DNA from: Aphanothece sacrum FPU1
GTDB taxonomy: Bacteria > Cyanobacteriota > Cyanobacteriia > Cyanobacteriales > Microcystaceae
Direction of reading: 5' to 3'
DNA length: 64,000 nucleotides
NCBI RefSeq assembly: GCF_003864295.1
Contig: NZ_BDQK01000001.1
Location: 604,676-668,675, forward strand
The notes below the pieces were generated by a model. That model saw only the letters and a list, made by a program, of their open reading frames with translations. It was not told the origin of the DNA and ran no database searches. The position numbers and the translations under genes were made by a program. Positions 1 to 9,074 of this stretch are shown piece by piece. Within the stretch, counting starts at the first letter, position 1, and each line of letters opens with the position of its first letter.

Positions 1-86
1 CAGAAATTGGTTCTAACATCAAAATTTCTAGTCTTGAATGCGTAGTAAATGCTATGGCAGAAGGTCAGAAAATGATGTGGCTTTGA
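1..86 (+). CDS. C-terminal end of a gene cut by the window edge, possibly DsrE family
   Basis: One frame is open from the window start to a TGA at 84-86 and reads EIGSNIKISSLECVVNAM followed by AEGQKMMWL. The composition looks like a genuine C-terminus. The next two genes on the same strand are DsrE-like, so this may be a third member of a DsrEFH-like sulfur-relay cluster. That link is inferred from position only, because too little protein is visible to assign a family. Confidence 0.4.
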   Translation, partial: EIGSNIKISSLECVVNAMAEGQKMMWL

Positions 87-113
87 AGAAGGCAGTAGAT
101 TAGATTCTAGTAA

Positions 114-235
114 GTAGGGGCGGTTTTTTGTAGGGGCGGGTTTTTGTAGGGGCGGGTTTTTTACAGGATTTATGATACTCACAAAAAAGTTAAATAAACC
201 CGCCCCCTATGACATGATACTCACAAAAAAGTTAG
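114..235. repeat. GGGCGGG repeat cluster with 16-bp and 42-bp periodicities
   Basis: GTAGGGGCGG followed by a T-run occurs three times at 114, 130 and 146, a 16-bp tandem period. An inverted counterpart, AAACCCGCCCCCTA, lies at 197-210. A separate 20-bp segment, TGATACTCACAAAAAAGTTA, occurs at 173-192 and again at 215-234, exactly 42 bp apart. The same GGGCGGG-type inverted pairs recur at 4983, 8870, 9010 and 61390. The cluster lies just upstream of the GTG-started DsrE-like gene, so it may sit in its leader. Confidence 0.7.
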
Positions 236-320
236 ATCAACCTGCCGGAGGCTGTGCCATTAATTCTACTTATGTACTTATATGCCAGAAATTCAACAAA
301 CAACAAGGAGAGACAATTAA

Positions 321-731
321 GTGAGTGAGATAACCTTAACATTTTTGGTGATGGATGGCCCCTTTGAACAAGCCAGAACAACGACAGCTTTTAGACTCAT
401 AGATGCAGCCTTAAATAAAGGTTACAATGTCAATGTTTTTGCTTATGAAGGAGGCGTATCTTTATCCTTTGCTGAACAAAAACCCCATGCAAATACAGTT
501 CATGGTCGTTCTTTTGAAGAAGAAAATCATCCTTTAACTAAAGATTGGATTGCCGCTCTTCAGGAAAAAGCTAAATTAAAAGAATGTCAATTTAACTGGA
601 CTAATTGTGGTCTTTGTATTGATGAAAGAGGGGTAGGAAATGTTATCTATGGGTGTAGTCGAGGAGGGCCAAAAGATTTTTGGCAATGGGCAATACAATC
701 TAATTCAACCTTAGTTATTGGCACAAAATAA
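321..731 (+). CDS. DsrE family (TusD-like) protein
   Basis: This 136-residue protein resembles DsrE/TusD sulfur-relay subunits. It opens with a beta strand and the segment LVMDGPFEQARTTTAFRL, followed by the alternating alpha/beta pattern of the family, and carries a cysteine pair in NCGLCIDERG where TusD-type proteins bear persulfide-accepting cysteines. The start is GTG at 321, with AAGGAGA about ten bases upstream. The next gene begins 11 bp after the stop, so the two are probably co-transcribed. Its exact sulfur partner cannot be read from sequence. The family call is fairly secure; the function as a sulfur carrier is inferred. Confidence 0.75.
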   Translation: MSEITLTFLVMDGPFEQARTTTAFRLIDAALNKGYNVNVFAYEGGVSLSFAEQKPHANTVHGRSFEEENHPLTKDWIAALQEKAKLKECQFNWTNCGLCIDERGVGNVIYGCSRGGPKDFWQWAIQSNSTLVIGTK

Positions 732-742
732 GTAGAGGAACC

Positions 743-1123
743 ATGAAAGTATTACAAATTATTCAATCCGCTTATCGCTGTATTGTAGAAGAACAAGATG
801 ATCCTGTAATTTGGTTTGCTCAAGTCTTAAAATCAGGGGATGGAGACGTTGATATTTTGCTCAAAGGTAACGCTGTTAATTATGCTGTAAATGGACAAGG
901 AGGAGATGGAATAATCCTGGGAACTTGGCAACAAACTTGTCCGGCAAAAGTTGATCAAGATTTACACCAAGCTCTTAATAGTGGGTTAAAAGTATACGCG
1001 ATCGCAGAAGATATTACCTTAAGAGGTATTCCCGAAACTAAATTAATTTCTGGAATTCAAAAATTATCTCGTAAGGAATTACCTAATTTATTTGAAGAAT
1101 ACGATCAAGTTTGGTCTTGGTAA
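743..1123 (+). CDS. DsrE/DsrF-like protein
   Basis: A 126-residue soluble protein starting with MKVLQIIQSAYRC, a fold pattern like DsrE/F/H-type small sulfur-relay subunits: beta strand, helix, a central LLKGNAVNYAV segment, then KVYAIAEDI. It follows the TusD-like gene by 11 bp and probably shares its mRNA. A cysteine occurs in TWQQTCPAK, but no canonical active-site motif is obvious. It could instead be a structural partner of the upstream protein. The assignment rests on fold-level resemblance and neighbourhood. Confidence 0.6.
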   Translation: MKVLQIIQSAYRCIVEEQDDPVIWFAQVLKSGDGDVDILLKGNAVNYAVNGQGGDGIILGTWQQTCPAKVDQDLHQALNSGLKVYAIAEDITLRGIPETKLISGIQKLSRKELPNLFEEYDQVWSW

Positions 1124-1128
1124 TTTGT

Positions 1129-1152
1129 CGGGTGGGCATTGCCCACCTTACC
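1129..1152. repeat. GGGTGGGCA-type palindromic repeat
   Basis: GGTGGGCATTGCCCACC at 1132-1148 is a near-perfect palindrome just after a stop codon. Such GGGTGGGCA/TGCCCACC units are common dispersed repeats in cyanobacteria. It could form a hairpin downstream of the DsrE-like gene, but no U-run follows. Confidence 0.55.
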
Positions 1153-1181
1153 TATTGTTAAATTTTATTAATCTAAAAAAA

Positions 1182-1817
1182 ATGACAATAAAGCAAGATA
1201 ATTTTGTTGTTTCTCCGATGACCCTAGATGAGCTTAACTTAGCTTTAAGTTGGGCTGCTAATGAAGGATAGAATCCTGGTATTGATGATGCTAATAACTT
1301 TTATATAGCTGATCCTACAGGCTTTTTAATGGGAAAATTAAACGGAGAACCTATTAGTTGTATTTCTGCAGTTAGATATAATTATAATTTTAACTTTATC
1401 GGTATTTATATTGTTAAATCTCAGTGGAGAAAACAAGGATTTGGCTTAAAAACTTGGCAACAAGCTTTAAACTTAATTAACCAAAAACCAGCCGCTTTAG
1501 ATGCTGTTTTACAACAAGTAGATAATTATCATAAATTTGGCTTTAAACCAACTCATAATCATTGTCGTTATCAAGGAATAATTAAAGGACAAATATCTGA
1601 GGATATTATTGATTTAAAAACTATCAATTTTGAACAGCTTTGTCGTTATGATAGTCAATATTTTCCTGCTTATCGTCCCCAGTTTCTTAAACAATGGATC
1701 AATCAACCTCATGGCACTGGTTATGGCATAATAAATAATAATGAATTAGCAAGCAAAGGTTGTCTACACAACCTATTATCTAGTCCGCGCTCGTCGGACT
1801 TCGTTTCTATAGCATAA
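1182..1817 (+). pseudogene. GNAT N-acetyltransferase, nonsense mutation and 3' truncation
   Basis: The ATG at 1182 opens a frame reading MTIKQDNFVVSPMTLDELNL, typical of a GNAT acetyltransferase with an extra C-terminal domain. At 1269-1271 an in-frame TAG follows NEG and precedes NPG, where the family usually has tryptophan (NEGWNPG), so a single TGG to TAG change is likely. After the stop the same frame continues with the acetyl-CoA fold (YIVKSQWRKQGFGLKTWQQA) and the segment VDNYHKFGFK. At about 1755 the frame runs into a dispersed three-hairpin repeat and ends in repeat-derived residues, leaving the protein short of the usual roughly 280 residues. Expression from the internal ATG at 1329 would lack part of the fold. 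Two independent lesions argue for a dead gene. Confidence 0.8.
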
Positions 1818-1862
1818 GGCTTTAGCCTTTTGTTAATGATTAGTTTAGCATAATAAGTCCGA
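1755..1862 (+). repeat. Three-hairpin dispersed repeat, copy A
   Basis: Three consecutive inverted repeats: AAGGTTGTCTACACAACCT, then GTCCGCGCTCGTCGGAC, then AAGGCTTTAGCCTT, ending with a TTAGCATAATAAGTCCG tail. Homologous copies lie at 14899-15008 (same orientation) and 47696-47800 (reverse). This copy interrupts the 3' end of the acetyltransferase pseudogene, which is evidence that the unit moves or is inserted. Confidence 0.85.
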
Positions 1863-1877
1863 TTGACCCCTACATAA

Positions 1878-4046
1878 TTAAACATTTCCCGCCGATTTTA
1901 AAGCCATTTCCATGAAAATATTTTGAGAACTTTGTTCAGGGCCATTGTCACTTGAATAACGTTGAATATAACTGCCATCAGTTTGTAATTCCCAAGCTTG
2001 ACGATTATCAGCTAACATAATACCTAGAATTTCTTGTAATTCCTTAGCAATATTGGGATCATCAATAGGAGTAATCGCTTCAACCCGACGAGAAAGATTA
2101 CGAGTCATCCAATCAGCACTACCAATATAAATTTCTTCGTCTCCTCCATTATGAAAATAAAAAATACGGGAATGTTCCAGAAAACGACCGATAATACTAA
2201 TAACATTAATATTGTCGCTAATCCCTTCAACTTTTGGACGTAAACAACAAATTCCCCGAATAATCAAATCAATTTTTACCCCTGCTTGAGAAGCTTTATA
2301 AAGAGCTTCAATAATGGGAGAATCCACTAAAGCGTTCATTTTGGCCACAATACGACCACTACCACCATTACGACAATGTTCCGCTTCACGACGAATCATT
2401 CCTATCATGCGATCACGCATACTGAAAGGGGCAACTAACAATTTACGGTAAGATTTTTGACGAGAATATCCGGTCAAGAAATTAAACAAATCAGTTAAAT
2501 CAGCACCTAATTCTTCTCGACAAGTTAATAGGCCTAAATCCGTATATAATTTAGCAGTTTTCGGATTATAATTACCTGTTCCAATATGAACATAACGACG
2601 CATTTTATTACTTTCTCGTCGTACCACTAAAATAACTTTAGTATGAGTTTTTAATCCGACCAATCCATAAACAACATGAACTCCAGCTTGTTCTAAACGA
2701 CGGGCCCAAAGAATATTATTTTCTTCATCAAATCGCGCTTTAAGTTCTACTAATACAGCCACTTGTTTGCCATTTTCAGCCGCAGTAATTAAAGCATTAA
2801 CAATCGGAGAATCTCCAGAAGTCCGATATAAAGTCATTTTAATAGCTAATACATCAGGATCATAAGCTGATTGAGTAATAAATTGTTGTACCGAAGCAAC
2901 AAAGGAATGATAAGGATGATGAACCAATAAATCTGAATGACGAATTAAGGAAAAAATATCCTCTCCTTCACCTTCAATTTTGCCATCTTCGTTCCCGTCT
3001 ACAACTTCTTTAACCCGTTGTAAAAAAGTAGGAACTACCGCACTCCAAGAGGGATCTTTTAGATCAGGACGAGGAATAGACATAAAGTAAAATAAATCTT
3101 TAAGTCCTAATAATCCGTCAATATCATAAATATCGATTTCTTCTAATTCTAAATCCTCCATCAACCTCAGTTTAATGGACTCAGGAGTAGAAGTATGAAT
3201 TTCGAGACGAACAGCCGATTTTCCTACATGACGTTTACGCAGTTCCTGTTCAATTGCTAATAATAAATCATCAGCTTCGTCTTCTTCAACCGATAAATCA
3301 GCATTACGAGTTACCCGAAAAGCATGACATTCTTGAACAATCATTCCTGGAAATAATGCCTCAAGATTATGAGCAATAACTTGTTCTAAAGGAACTCCTG
3401 TCCAAAGAGCAGTTTGATCGTCTTCTTGATGTCTTAATTCTTTAGGTAAAGCAACAAAACGAGGCAAAACTTGAGGCACTTTTACTCTAGCAAATCTTTC
3501 CTCATTCGTATCAGGTTCCCGTACAATTACCGCTAAATTAAGACTAAGATTAGAAATATAAGGAAAAGGATGACTAGGATCAACTGCTAAGGGAGTTAAA
3601 ACAGGAAAAATATAATCTTCAAAATATTGGTGTAAGTAAGTTCTTTGTTCTTGATCAAGATCCACATAATTAATTAAATAAATACCTTGAGCAATTAACA
3701 AACTTCTCAGAGTATATTCAAAGAGATGATCTTGTTCTTTAACCAGAGGACGTAAGCGATTCCTAATGGTAATTAATTGTTCTGAAGGAGTTAGTCCATC
3801 TGGGCTTAATTTAATAACATTTGCCTGAACTTGTTGTTTTAATGCGGCTACTCGCACCATAAAGAATTCATCTAAATTAGAACTAAAAATAGCTAAAAAT
3901 TTGAGCCGTTCTAACAGAGGTGTCCGTTCGTCTAAAGATTCATGTAAGACCCGATAATTGAATTCTAACCAGCTAAGTTCTCGATTGAAATAATATTTAG
4001 GATCTTTAAGGTTAATGTTAGAGGTCGCCATGTTTAACTGTGACAT
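1878..4046 (-). CDS. ppk1: Polyphosphate kinase 1
   Basis: A 722-residue, full-length PPK1, which polymerises the gamma-phosphate of ATP into inorganic polyphosphate. The N-domain begins YYFNRELSWLEFNYRVL, and SSNLDEFFMVRVA and VLTPLAVDPSHPFPYISNLS follow. The PLD-like catalytic domains carry the autophosphorylated histidine in YVHIGTGNYN and the second conserved histidine in FLEHSRIFYF. The start is the ATG at 4046; a second in-frame Met five codons later is possible. The gene stands alone, with the convergent pseudogene on one side and the same-strand cyclophilin gene about 200 bp upstream. Nothing looks abnormal, and the identification is very secure. Confidence 0.97.
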   Translation of the reverse strand: MSQLNMATSNINLKDPKYYFNRELSWLEFNYRVLHESLDERTPLLERLKFLAIFSSNLDEFFMVRVAALKQQVQANVIKLSPDGLTPSEQLITIRNRLRPLVKEQDHLFEYTLRSLLIAQGIYLINYVDLDQEQRTYLHQYFEDYIFPVLTPLAVDPSHPFPYISNLSLNLAVIVREPDTNEERFARVKVPQVLPRFVALPKELRHQEDDQTALWTGVPLEQVIAHNLEALFPGMIVQECHAFRVTRNADLSVEEDEADDLLLAIEQELRKRHVGKSAVRLEIHTSTPESIKLRLMEDLELEEIDIYDIDGLLGLKDLFYFMSIPRPDLKDPSWSAVVPTFLQRVKEVVDGNEDGKIEGEGEDIFSLIRHSDLLVHHPYHSFVASVQQFITQSAYDPDVLAIKMTLYRTSGDSPIVNALITAAENGKQVAVLVELKARFDEENNILWARRLEQAGVHVVYGLVGLKTHTKVILVVRRESNKMRRYVHIGTGNYNPKTAKLYTDLGLLTCREELGADLTDLFNFLTGYSRQKSYRKLLVAPFSMRDRMIGMIRREAEHCRNGGSGRIVAKMNALVDSPIIEALYKASQAGVKIDLIIRGICCLRPKVEGISDNINVISIIGRFLEHSRIFYFHNGGDEEIYIGSADWMTRNLSRRVEAITPIDDPNIAKELQEILGIMLADNRQAWELQTDGSYIQRYSSDNGPEQSSQNIFMEMALKSAGNV

Positions 4047-4248
4047 AATTTTTAAACTATAGAGGAAAACATTATAGGAAAAGAAAACAAGTATCTGAGA
4101 AATAGATAATGATTGTAGCTTTTATTAAAGTTATAGCATTCGATCCTATCTAAAACTGGTTAAGAATAGTATGATCTTTTGGTTAAGATTTTGATAGGGA
4201 CAATGCATAAATTGCCCCTATATCTTTAATACTATTTCTGAGGTTTTC

Positions 4249-4947
4249 CTACTTTTTCAAGTTTTCTGACCCAGAAACAACTTTAGCCGACTCAATGCGA
4301 TCGCCTTGTTTAATTTTCTCTACTGTTTCCATTCCTTGTTTAACATAGCCAAAAACGGCATAGTCTCCATCAAGAAAGTCTAAATCAGATAGGGCAAAAT
4401 AGAATTGAGAAGAAGCTGAATCAGGAGGTTGAGAACGGGCCATGGCGATTGCTCCCTTAAGATGTTTTAGTACAACGGGACGGGTTACGGCTTCTCCCTG
4501 TCGTCCGAGAGCTTTACCATAGGTTGGTTTTTCATCGTCTTTTAACTTAATTTCTAGGGGAATGCGTCGTTCTTGTTTAGTTTCGGGATCAATAAAACCT
4601 CCTGTTCCATTGCCTTTGGGATCACCACCTTGGGCCACAAAAGGATCAGGACTACTGATGACCCGATGGAAAACGAGGCCATTGTAAACCCCTCTTTCCA
4701 CTAAATCTACAAAATTTCCTCCTGTAATGGGGGCATCATTGCCATTAATTTCAATTAAAATCGGAGTTGTAGCCCCCTTGATCTTCATTTCCACCGTAGC
4801 AATACCGTTTAATCTTGGTACATAATTATCCAGGTTTGATTGGTTTCCTTGAGCGTCAGAGGTATTAGAACAGCCTGTTAAGAACAAACTGCTCACGAGA
4901 ATGGCACATACTAATACACTTAACCAACGCTGTACTAAATTTTTCAT
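4249..4947 (-). CDS. Cyclophilin-type peptidyl-prolyl isomerase, lipoprotein
   Basis: A 232-residue cyclophilin. Residues 1-26 are a lipoprotein signal with the lipobox LTGC (23-26), so the mature protein should be lipid-anchored outside the cytoplasmic membrane or in the thylakoid lumen. The cyclophilin core shows [20 protein letters not shown] and [13 protein letters not shown], the usual PPIase signature, and ends with [17 protein letters not shown]. It resembles the periplasmic PpiB-type protein of Synechocystis. It would catalyse proline isomerisation during folding of exported proteins. The gene is monocistronic, and a weak hairpin (4194-4221) follows its stop. Confidence 0.93.
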   Translation of the reverse strand: MKNLVQRWLSVLVCAILVSSLFLTGCSNTSDAQGNQSNLDNYVPRLNGIATVEMKIKGATTPILIEINGNDAPITGGNFVDLVERGVYNGLVFHRVISSPDPFVAQGGDPKGNGTGGFIDPETKQERRIPLEIKLKDDEKPTYGKALGRQGEAVTRPVVLKHLKGAIAMARSQPPDSASSQFYFALSDLDFLDGDYAVFGYVKQGMETVEKIKQGDRIESAKVVSGSENLKK

Positions 4948-4982
4948 TGATGCTAATGTTAGGAATAGTTATAGTTCATACC

Positions 4983-5046
4983 GTAGGGGCGGGTTTTTAA
5001 CAAAAATTTAAGCTTCTAACCATTATGTTTAGATAAACCCGCCCTG
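4983..5046. repeat. GGGCGGG inverted repeat unit
   Basis: GTAGGGGCGGGTTT at 4983 pairs with AAACCCGCCC at 5036-5045, separated by about 40 bases. This is the same family as the cluster at 114-235 and the inserts at 8870-9070 and 61349-61460. It lies between the ycf4 stop and the cyclophilin start. Confidence 0.7.
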
Positions 5047-5189
5047 ACAAACGACTAAACCGGATTTGGCCTTAAGCTAAGACGCATTTAAACAGGGTAT
5101 TTGGTTTTTTAGGACAAAGGCTTAAACTCCTTCTCCGGTGCTCCGGCGCTCCCCTGCAATCTCAACTAGCAATTTATATGCTTAACAGC

Positions 5190-5756
5190 TTATAGCCCTT
5201 CTAAGGGAACTCCTAAGAAACGAGATAATTCGGCTCCCTGGTTTTCTAAGTCCGCCAAAGTAATGGGTTCTCCCACACGGGTTAGAGGAACATCTCGCCG
5301 TTGTTTGACCTTAAGATAGAGTTTTCGTTTGGTATTTAACCCTTCTTGAATCTCGGCGCGAACAGCTTGCACATCTTCTATGGGACAGCTAAATTCAATA
5401 CGGCGGTTTTTTCCGGGAAATCCCCAGCGAAAAATGCTAACTTTGCCCGTTTCTTTGTTGAATTCATTATATCCGCCCCCCAGATTCCAGGCAATTGTTA
5501 ACCATAGATACATTCCCAATGATGAACCAGCCACCCCATAAAACAATAGGGCGACTCCTTGAGGAATGAAATAAAGTTCAGAGGTATCACTAACCAAGAG
5601 CAGGTTAACTTTGAGATAGCTTGAAAGCCCTGCTAATAAAAAGCCCACACCTCCCATAGAGGCAATGACTGCCCACCAATAGTTACTGAAGCGGCGGGAA
5701 CCTAAAACTTCTTGTCGAAAAACGAGGCGATCGCGTGTCATGGCTGGTGCATTCAT
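5190..5756 (-). CDS. ycf4: Photosystem I assembly protein Ycf4
   Basis: A 188-residue thylakoid membrane protein required for photosystem I assembly. The family pattern is clear: VFRQEVLGSRRFSNYWWAVI leads into two transmembrane helices (roughly residues 24-45 and 64-88), followed by the stromal domain with TGKVSIFRWGFPGKNRRI and a C-terminal LSRFLGVPLEGL. The start is the ATG at 5756; the ATG five codons in (MTRDR) is an alternative. It sits in reverse orientation to the downstream-facing DUF4912 gene, with a long leader that contains a terminator-like hairpin (see 5816-5865). Confidence 0.97.
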   Translation of the reverse strand: MNAPAMTRDRLVFRQEVLGSRRFSNYWWAVIASMGGVGFLLAGLSSYLKVNLLLVSDTSELYFIPQGVALLFYGVAGSSLGMYLWLTIAWNLGGGYNEFNKETGKVSIFRWGFPGKNRRIEFSCPIEDVQAVRAEIQEGLNTKRKLYLKVKQRRDVPLTRVGEPITLADLENQGAELSRFLGVPLEGL

Positions 5757-5815
5757 CGCATACTTTTGAAGATAACTTCTGGTATTTTACCCTTTAAGTA
5801 CCCTCAATTAACACA

Positions 5816-5865
5816 ATAAAAAAGCCCTTGAACGTCTGACCGTGTTTCGACTCCAAAGGCTTTTA
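5816..5865 (-). terminator. Intrinsic terminator or attenuator in the ycf4 leader
   Basis: Read on the minus strand, AAAAGCCTTTG and CAAGGGCTTTTTT form a stem around a loop of roughly 25 bases, ending in a six-T run at 5823-5818. It lies about 60 bp upstream of the ycf4 ATG in the same orientation, and no gene lies further upstream on that strand. It therefore either ends a short non-coding RNA or acts as an attenuator of ycf4. Confidence 0.5.
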
Positions 5866-6222
5866 TAAAACGTTTTACTCCTCACACACAAATTAACTTT
5901 AGCTAACCTCTCCCATAATTCCCTAATTCAGAGTGACGCTTTTAAAATTGTCCTTTTTTCTGTCAAGATTTCCTGACATATTAAAAAATCGGGGATCAAA
6001 TCGTTTCTGTAATATCAAGATATGATGACATTATGATCCCCAAAACCCCATAACTTCGTTCACTGAGTAAAAATACCTCAGTTGGCCCCTTGACCATTGC
6101 TACCAATATTTTGTTACATAAAGTTAAGCAAGCGATCCCTGTAAGCTTAAACCTACGAGTAACCCATGACTCTCATGCAACTCTTAAAACTTTGCCAGGA
6201 GCGATTGGCCATACAAACTATC
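5866..6222. other. Divergent intergenic region between ycf4 and the DUF4912 gene
   Basis: No gene is visible here. A minus-strand TTGACA (5966-5961) with a weak -10-like TAAAAG 16 bases on could start a short transcript towards ycf4. On the plus strand there are inverted repeats GGGGATCA (5991) / TGATCCCC (6033) and TGTCA / TGACA around 5961-5979. These are plausible operator or leader structures for either gene, but I cannot name a regulator. Confidence 0.35.
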
Positions 6223-6236
6223 GGAGAGTATACCTC

Positions 6237-7523
6237 ATGGCACAAGAACGCCCACCTTTAGAGGAGATGACATTGCGACAGCTACGCAAAGTAGCGAGTG
6301 AGTATAACATCTCCCGTTACAGCCGAATGCGCAAGGCGCAATTAATAACTGCTATAGAACAAGCGATTAACGAACAAAATTCTTTTAATCAATCTACCGT
6401 TCAAAACAAACATAGGGAATCAATTTCTTATACTCAATCTACCGTTCAGGAGGAACAACAAGTGGAAGCATCTAAATTTGAAGTAGGTCAAGAAGACACT
6501 TTCGGTGGAACATTAGCCGATGTTGATGAGGGACTCGGTGAACTTCCTGGTGGTTACGGACAAAGCCGTATTGTTTTATTACCTCGTGATCCCCAATGGG
6601 CTTATACCTACTGGGATATCCCCAACGAAGCTAAAGAATCTTTACGCTATCAAGGAGGTCAACAACTGGCCCTGCGTCTCTATGATGTCAGCGACATTGA
6701 TCTAAATTACCAAAGTCCTCACAATGTTCAAGAATATCTTTGTGATGAAATGGCGCGGGAATGGTATATACCTATTCCTGTGAGCGATCGTGATTATGTT
6801 ATGGACATCGGTTATCGGACTTTTGATGGTCGTTGGTTAATCTTAGCTCGTTCTGCTCCTGTTCATATGCCTCCTGTCTATCCTTCTGACTGGGTAGAAG
6901 ATATTTTTGTCACTGTTAACTGGGAAGAAAATCTCACAGCTAAAACTATTTACAATTTGGTTCCCCCCAGCAAACGTCAAGGTGCAGGTGTAGAGGTAGG
7001 AGCAGACAGTCCCCTCTACGACGAAATTTTTGGCATGGCCCAAGGTGCAGAAGCTCAGCGTATTGCAGGTTCTATGTTTGGCTCTATGCAGCACGTAGCC
7101 GGGTCAGTGGTCAGTTCTTACGTCCACCAAGAAACCCTCAGTTCTTATATCTTCCCCTCTGGAGTGGGTATGTGGGCTGTTCCTAACGTATCTGGTCTGA
7201 ATATGTCGGGTGTTGGTATGGGTGCTTCTGAAGCTCCTCCTCGTCCCCGTCAGTTTTGGTTAGTGGCCGACGCTGAGTTAATTGTTTATGGTGCAACTGA
7301 ACCTGATGCTACTGTAACTATTGGCGGTCGTCCCATCAAACTCAATGCCGATGGAACTTTCCGTTTCCAGATGTCTTTCCAAGATGGGTTAATTGATTAT
7401 CCTATTAAAGCTGTAGCTGTTGATGGAGAACAAACCCGTTCTATTCACATGAAGTTTGAGCGTGAAACTCCTTCTCGTCATACTAATACCAAGGAAGAAG
7501 CGGTTTTAGAATGGCTTAGCTAA
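6237..7523 (+). CDS. Rho_N-like and DUF4912 domain protein
   Basis: I place the start at the ATG 6237 (MAQERPPLEEMTLRQLRKVA), which has GGAGAG eight bases upstream. A TTG at 6090 would add 49 residues with no family look. The 428-residue product begins with a SAP/Rho-N-like helical motif (MTLRQLRKVASEYNISRYSR), followed by a polar linker. A DUF4912 domain follows (SRIVLLPRDPQWAYTYWDIP) and then a Gly/Met/Ser-rich region. A second small domain close to the C-terminus reads ELIVYGATEPDATVTIGGRP. The family is widespread in cyanobacteria. The Rho-N motif suggests nucleic-acid binding, but the role is unknown. A strong terminator follows. Confidence 0.85.
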   Translation: MAQERPPLEEMTLRQLRKVASEYNISRYSRMRKAQLITAIEQAINEQNSFNQSTVQNKHRESISYTQSTVQEEQQVEASKFEVGQEDTFGGTLADVDEGLGELPGGYGQSRIVLLPRDPQWAYTYWDIPNEAKESLRYQGGQQLALRLYDVSDIDLNYQSPHNVQEYLCDEMAREWYIPIPVSDRDYVMDIGYRTFDGRWLILARSAPVHMPPVYPSDWVEDIFVTVNWEENLTAKTIYNLVPPSKRQGAGVEVGADSPLYDEIFGMAQGAEAQRIAGSMFGSMQHVAGSVVSSYVHQETLSSYIFPSGVGMWAVPNVSGLNMSGVGMGASEAPPRPRQFWLVADAELIVYGATEPDATVTIGGRPIKLNADGTFRFQMSFQDGLIDYPIKAVAVDGEQTRSIHMKFERETPSRHTNTKEEAVLEWLS

Positions 7524-7571
7524 AAGTTTGTCAAACTAAATACCCCGACTTAATTGTCATGATGTAATTTA

Positions 7572-7605
7572 CGGCCCTTATTATCTTTAAGGGCTGTTTT
7601 TTTAT
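7572..7605 (+). terminator. Rho-independent terminator
   Basis: GGCCCTTA and TAAGGGCT form a stem with a short loop (TTATCTT), followed directly by a run of seven T after one G. It lies about 50 bp after the DUF4912 gene stop and is well placed to end that transcript before por. Confidence 0.85.
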
Positions 7606-7636
7606 TTTAATATATTTGCATTGTCTTGAAATATAA

Positions 7637-8686
<1,050 letters not shown>

Positions 8687-8720
8687 CTTCTTTAACGCAA
8701 CACCGAACCTTTAGAATGTT

Positions 8721-8748
8721 GTAGGGGCATAATACCATTATGCCCTAG
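8721..8748. repeat. GGGGCATAAT palindromic repeat
   Basis: GTAGGGGCATAAT and ATTATGCCCTA face each other with a short centre. It is a palindromic unit of the same general design as the other GTAGGGG-headed repeats in the window and could form a hairpin after por. Confidence 0.5.
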
Positions 8749-8767
8749 CACTACTCGAAAAGTTTAA

Positions 8768-8795
8768 GTAGGGGTCAACGGCCGTTGACCCCTAC
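8768..8795. repeat. 28-bp perfect palindrome, copy 1
   Basis: GTAGGGGTCAACGG is followed immediately by its exact reverse complement. Identical or near-identical copies stand at 14866-14893 and 23790-23813. All three lie in gaps close to the 3' ends of genes. Confidence 0.9.
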
Positions 8796-8838
8796 ACAGA
8801 CGAGGTTTTAGACCGAATTATTTTGATAATGGGTAGTG

Positions 8839-8970
8839 CTAAGTACCGTGCGCAAAATTAATTGCACAGTCGGGGCGGGTTTTGATATAGTCGTAATGGT
8901 TGAGTAACAAGGGTTTTGGCTAAACCCGCCCCTACAAATTTTGTGTAATTAATTTTGTTTACCTACTTAT
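8839..8970. mobile_element. MITE-like element with about 30-bp terminal inverted repeats, copy 1
   Basis: The left end CTAAGTACC plus CAAAATTAATTGCACA (8853-8868) is mirrored at the right end by TGTGTAATTAATTTTG (8942-8957) and ACCTACTTA. Between them lies a GGGCGGG inverted pair. A longer copy with the same ends but a different interior is at 61318-61495. It is non-coding and short, so it would have to be moved by a transposase supplied in trans. Confidence 0.65.
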
Positions 8971-9008
8971 AGTTTTTGAGTGAAAATCCGAGAATTTTGT
9001 CAAAAACC

Positions 9009-9070
9009 CAGGGCGGGTTTATCGAGTTTTTTGGTAAGAATCATTGAATTAGGTCAAAAAACCGCCCCTA
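9009..9070. repeat. GGGCGGGTTTAT inverted repeat unit
   Basis: AGGGCGGGTTTAT begins the unit and a segment ending ACCGCCCCTA closes it. The interior (GTTTTTTGGTAAGAATCATT) is nearly identical to the insert inside the MITE-like copy at 61318-61495, where it has replaced the interior seen in copy 1. Confidence 0.7.
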
Positions 9071-9074
9071 CTAA

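Noticed and set aside
5877-5887. ACTCCTCACAC, the conserved single-stranded motif of the cyanobacterial Yfr1 RNA
   Set aside because: The expected terminator hairpin with a U-run does not follow on the plus strand and no first stem precedes it closely. An 11-base match alone is not enough.
6090-6236. N-terminal extension of the DUF4912 gene from TTG 6090
   Set aside because: ATG 6237 has a proper ribosome-binding site and begins the conserved domain; the extension has no family resemblance.
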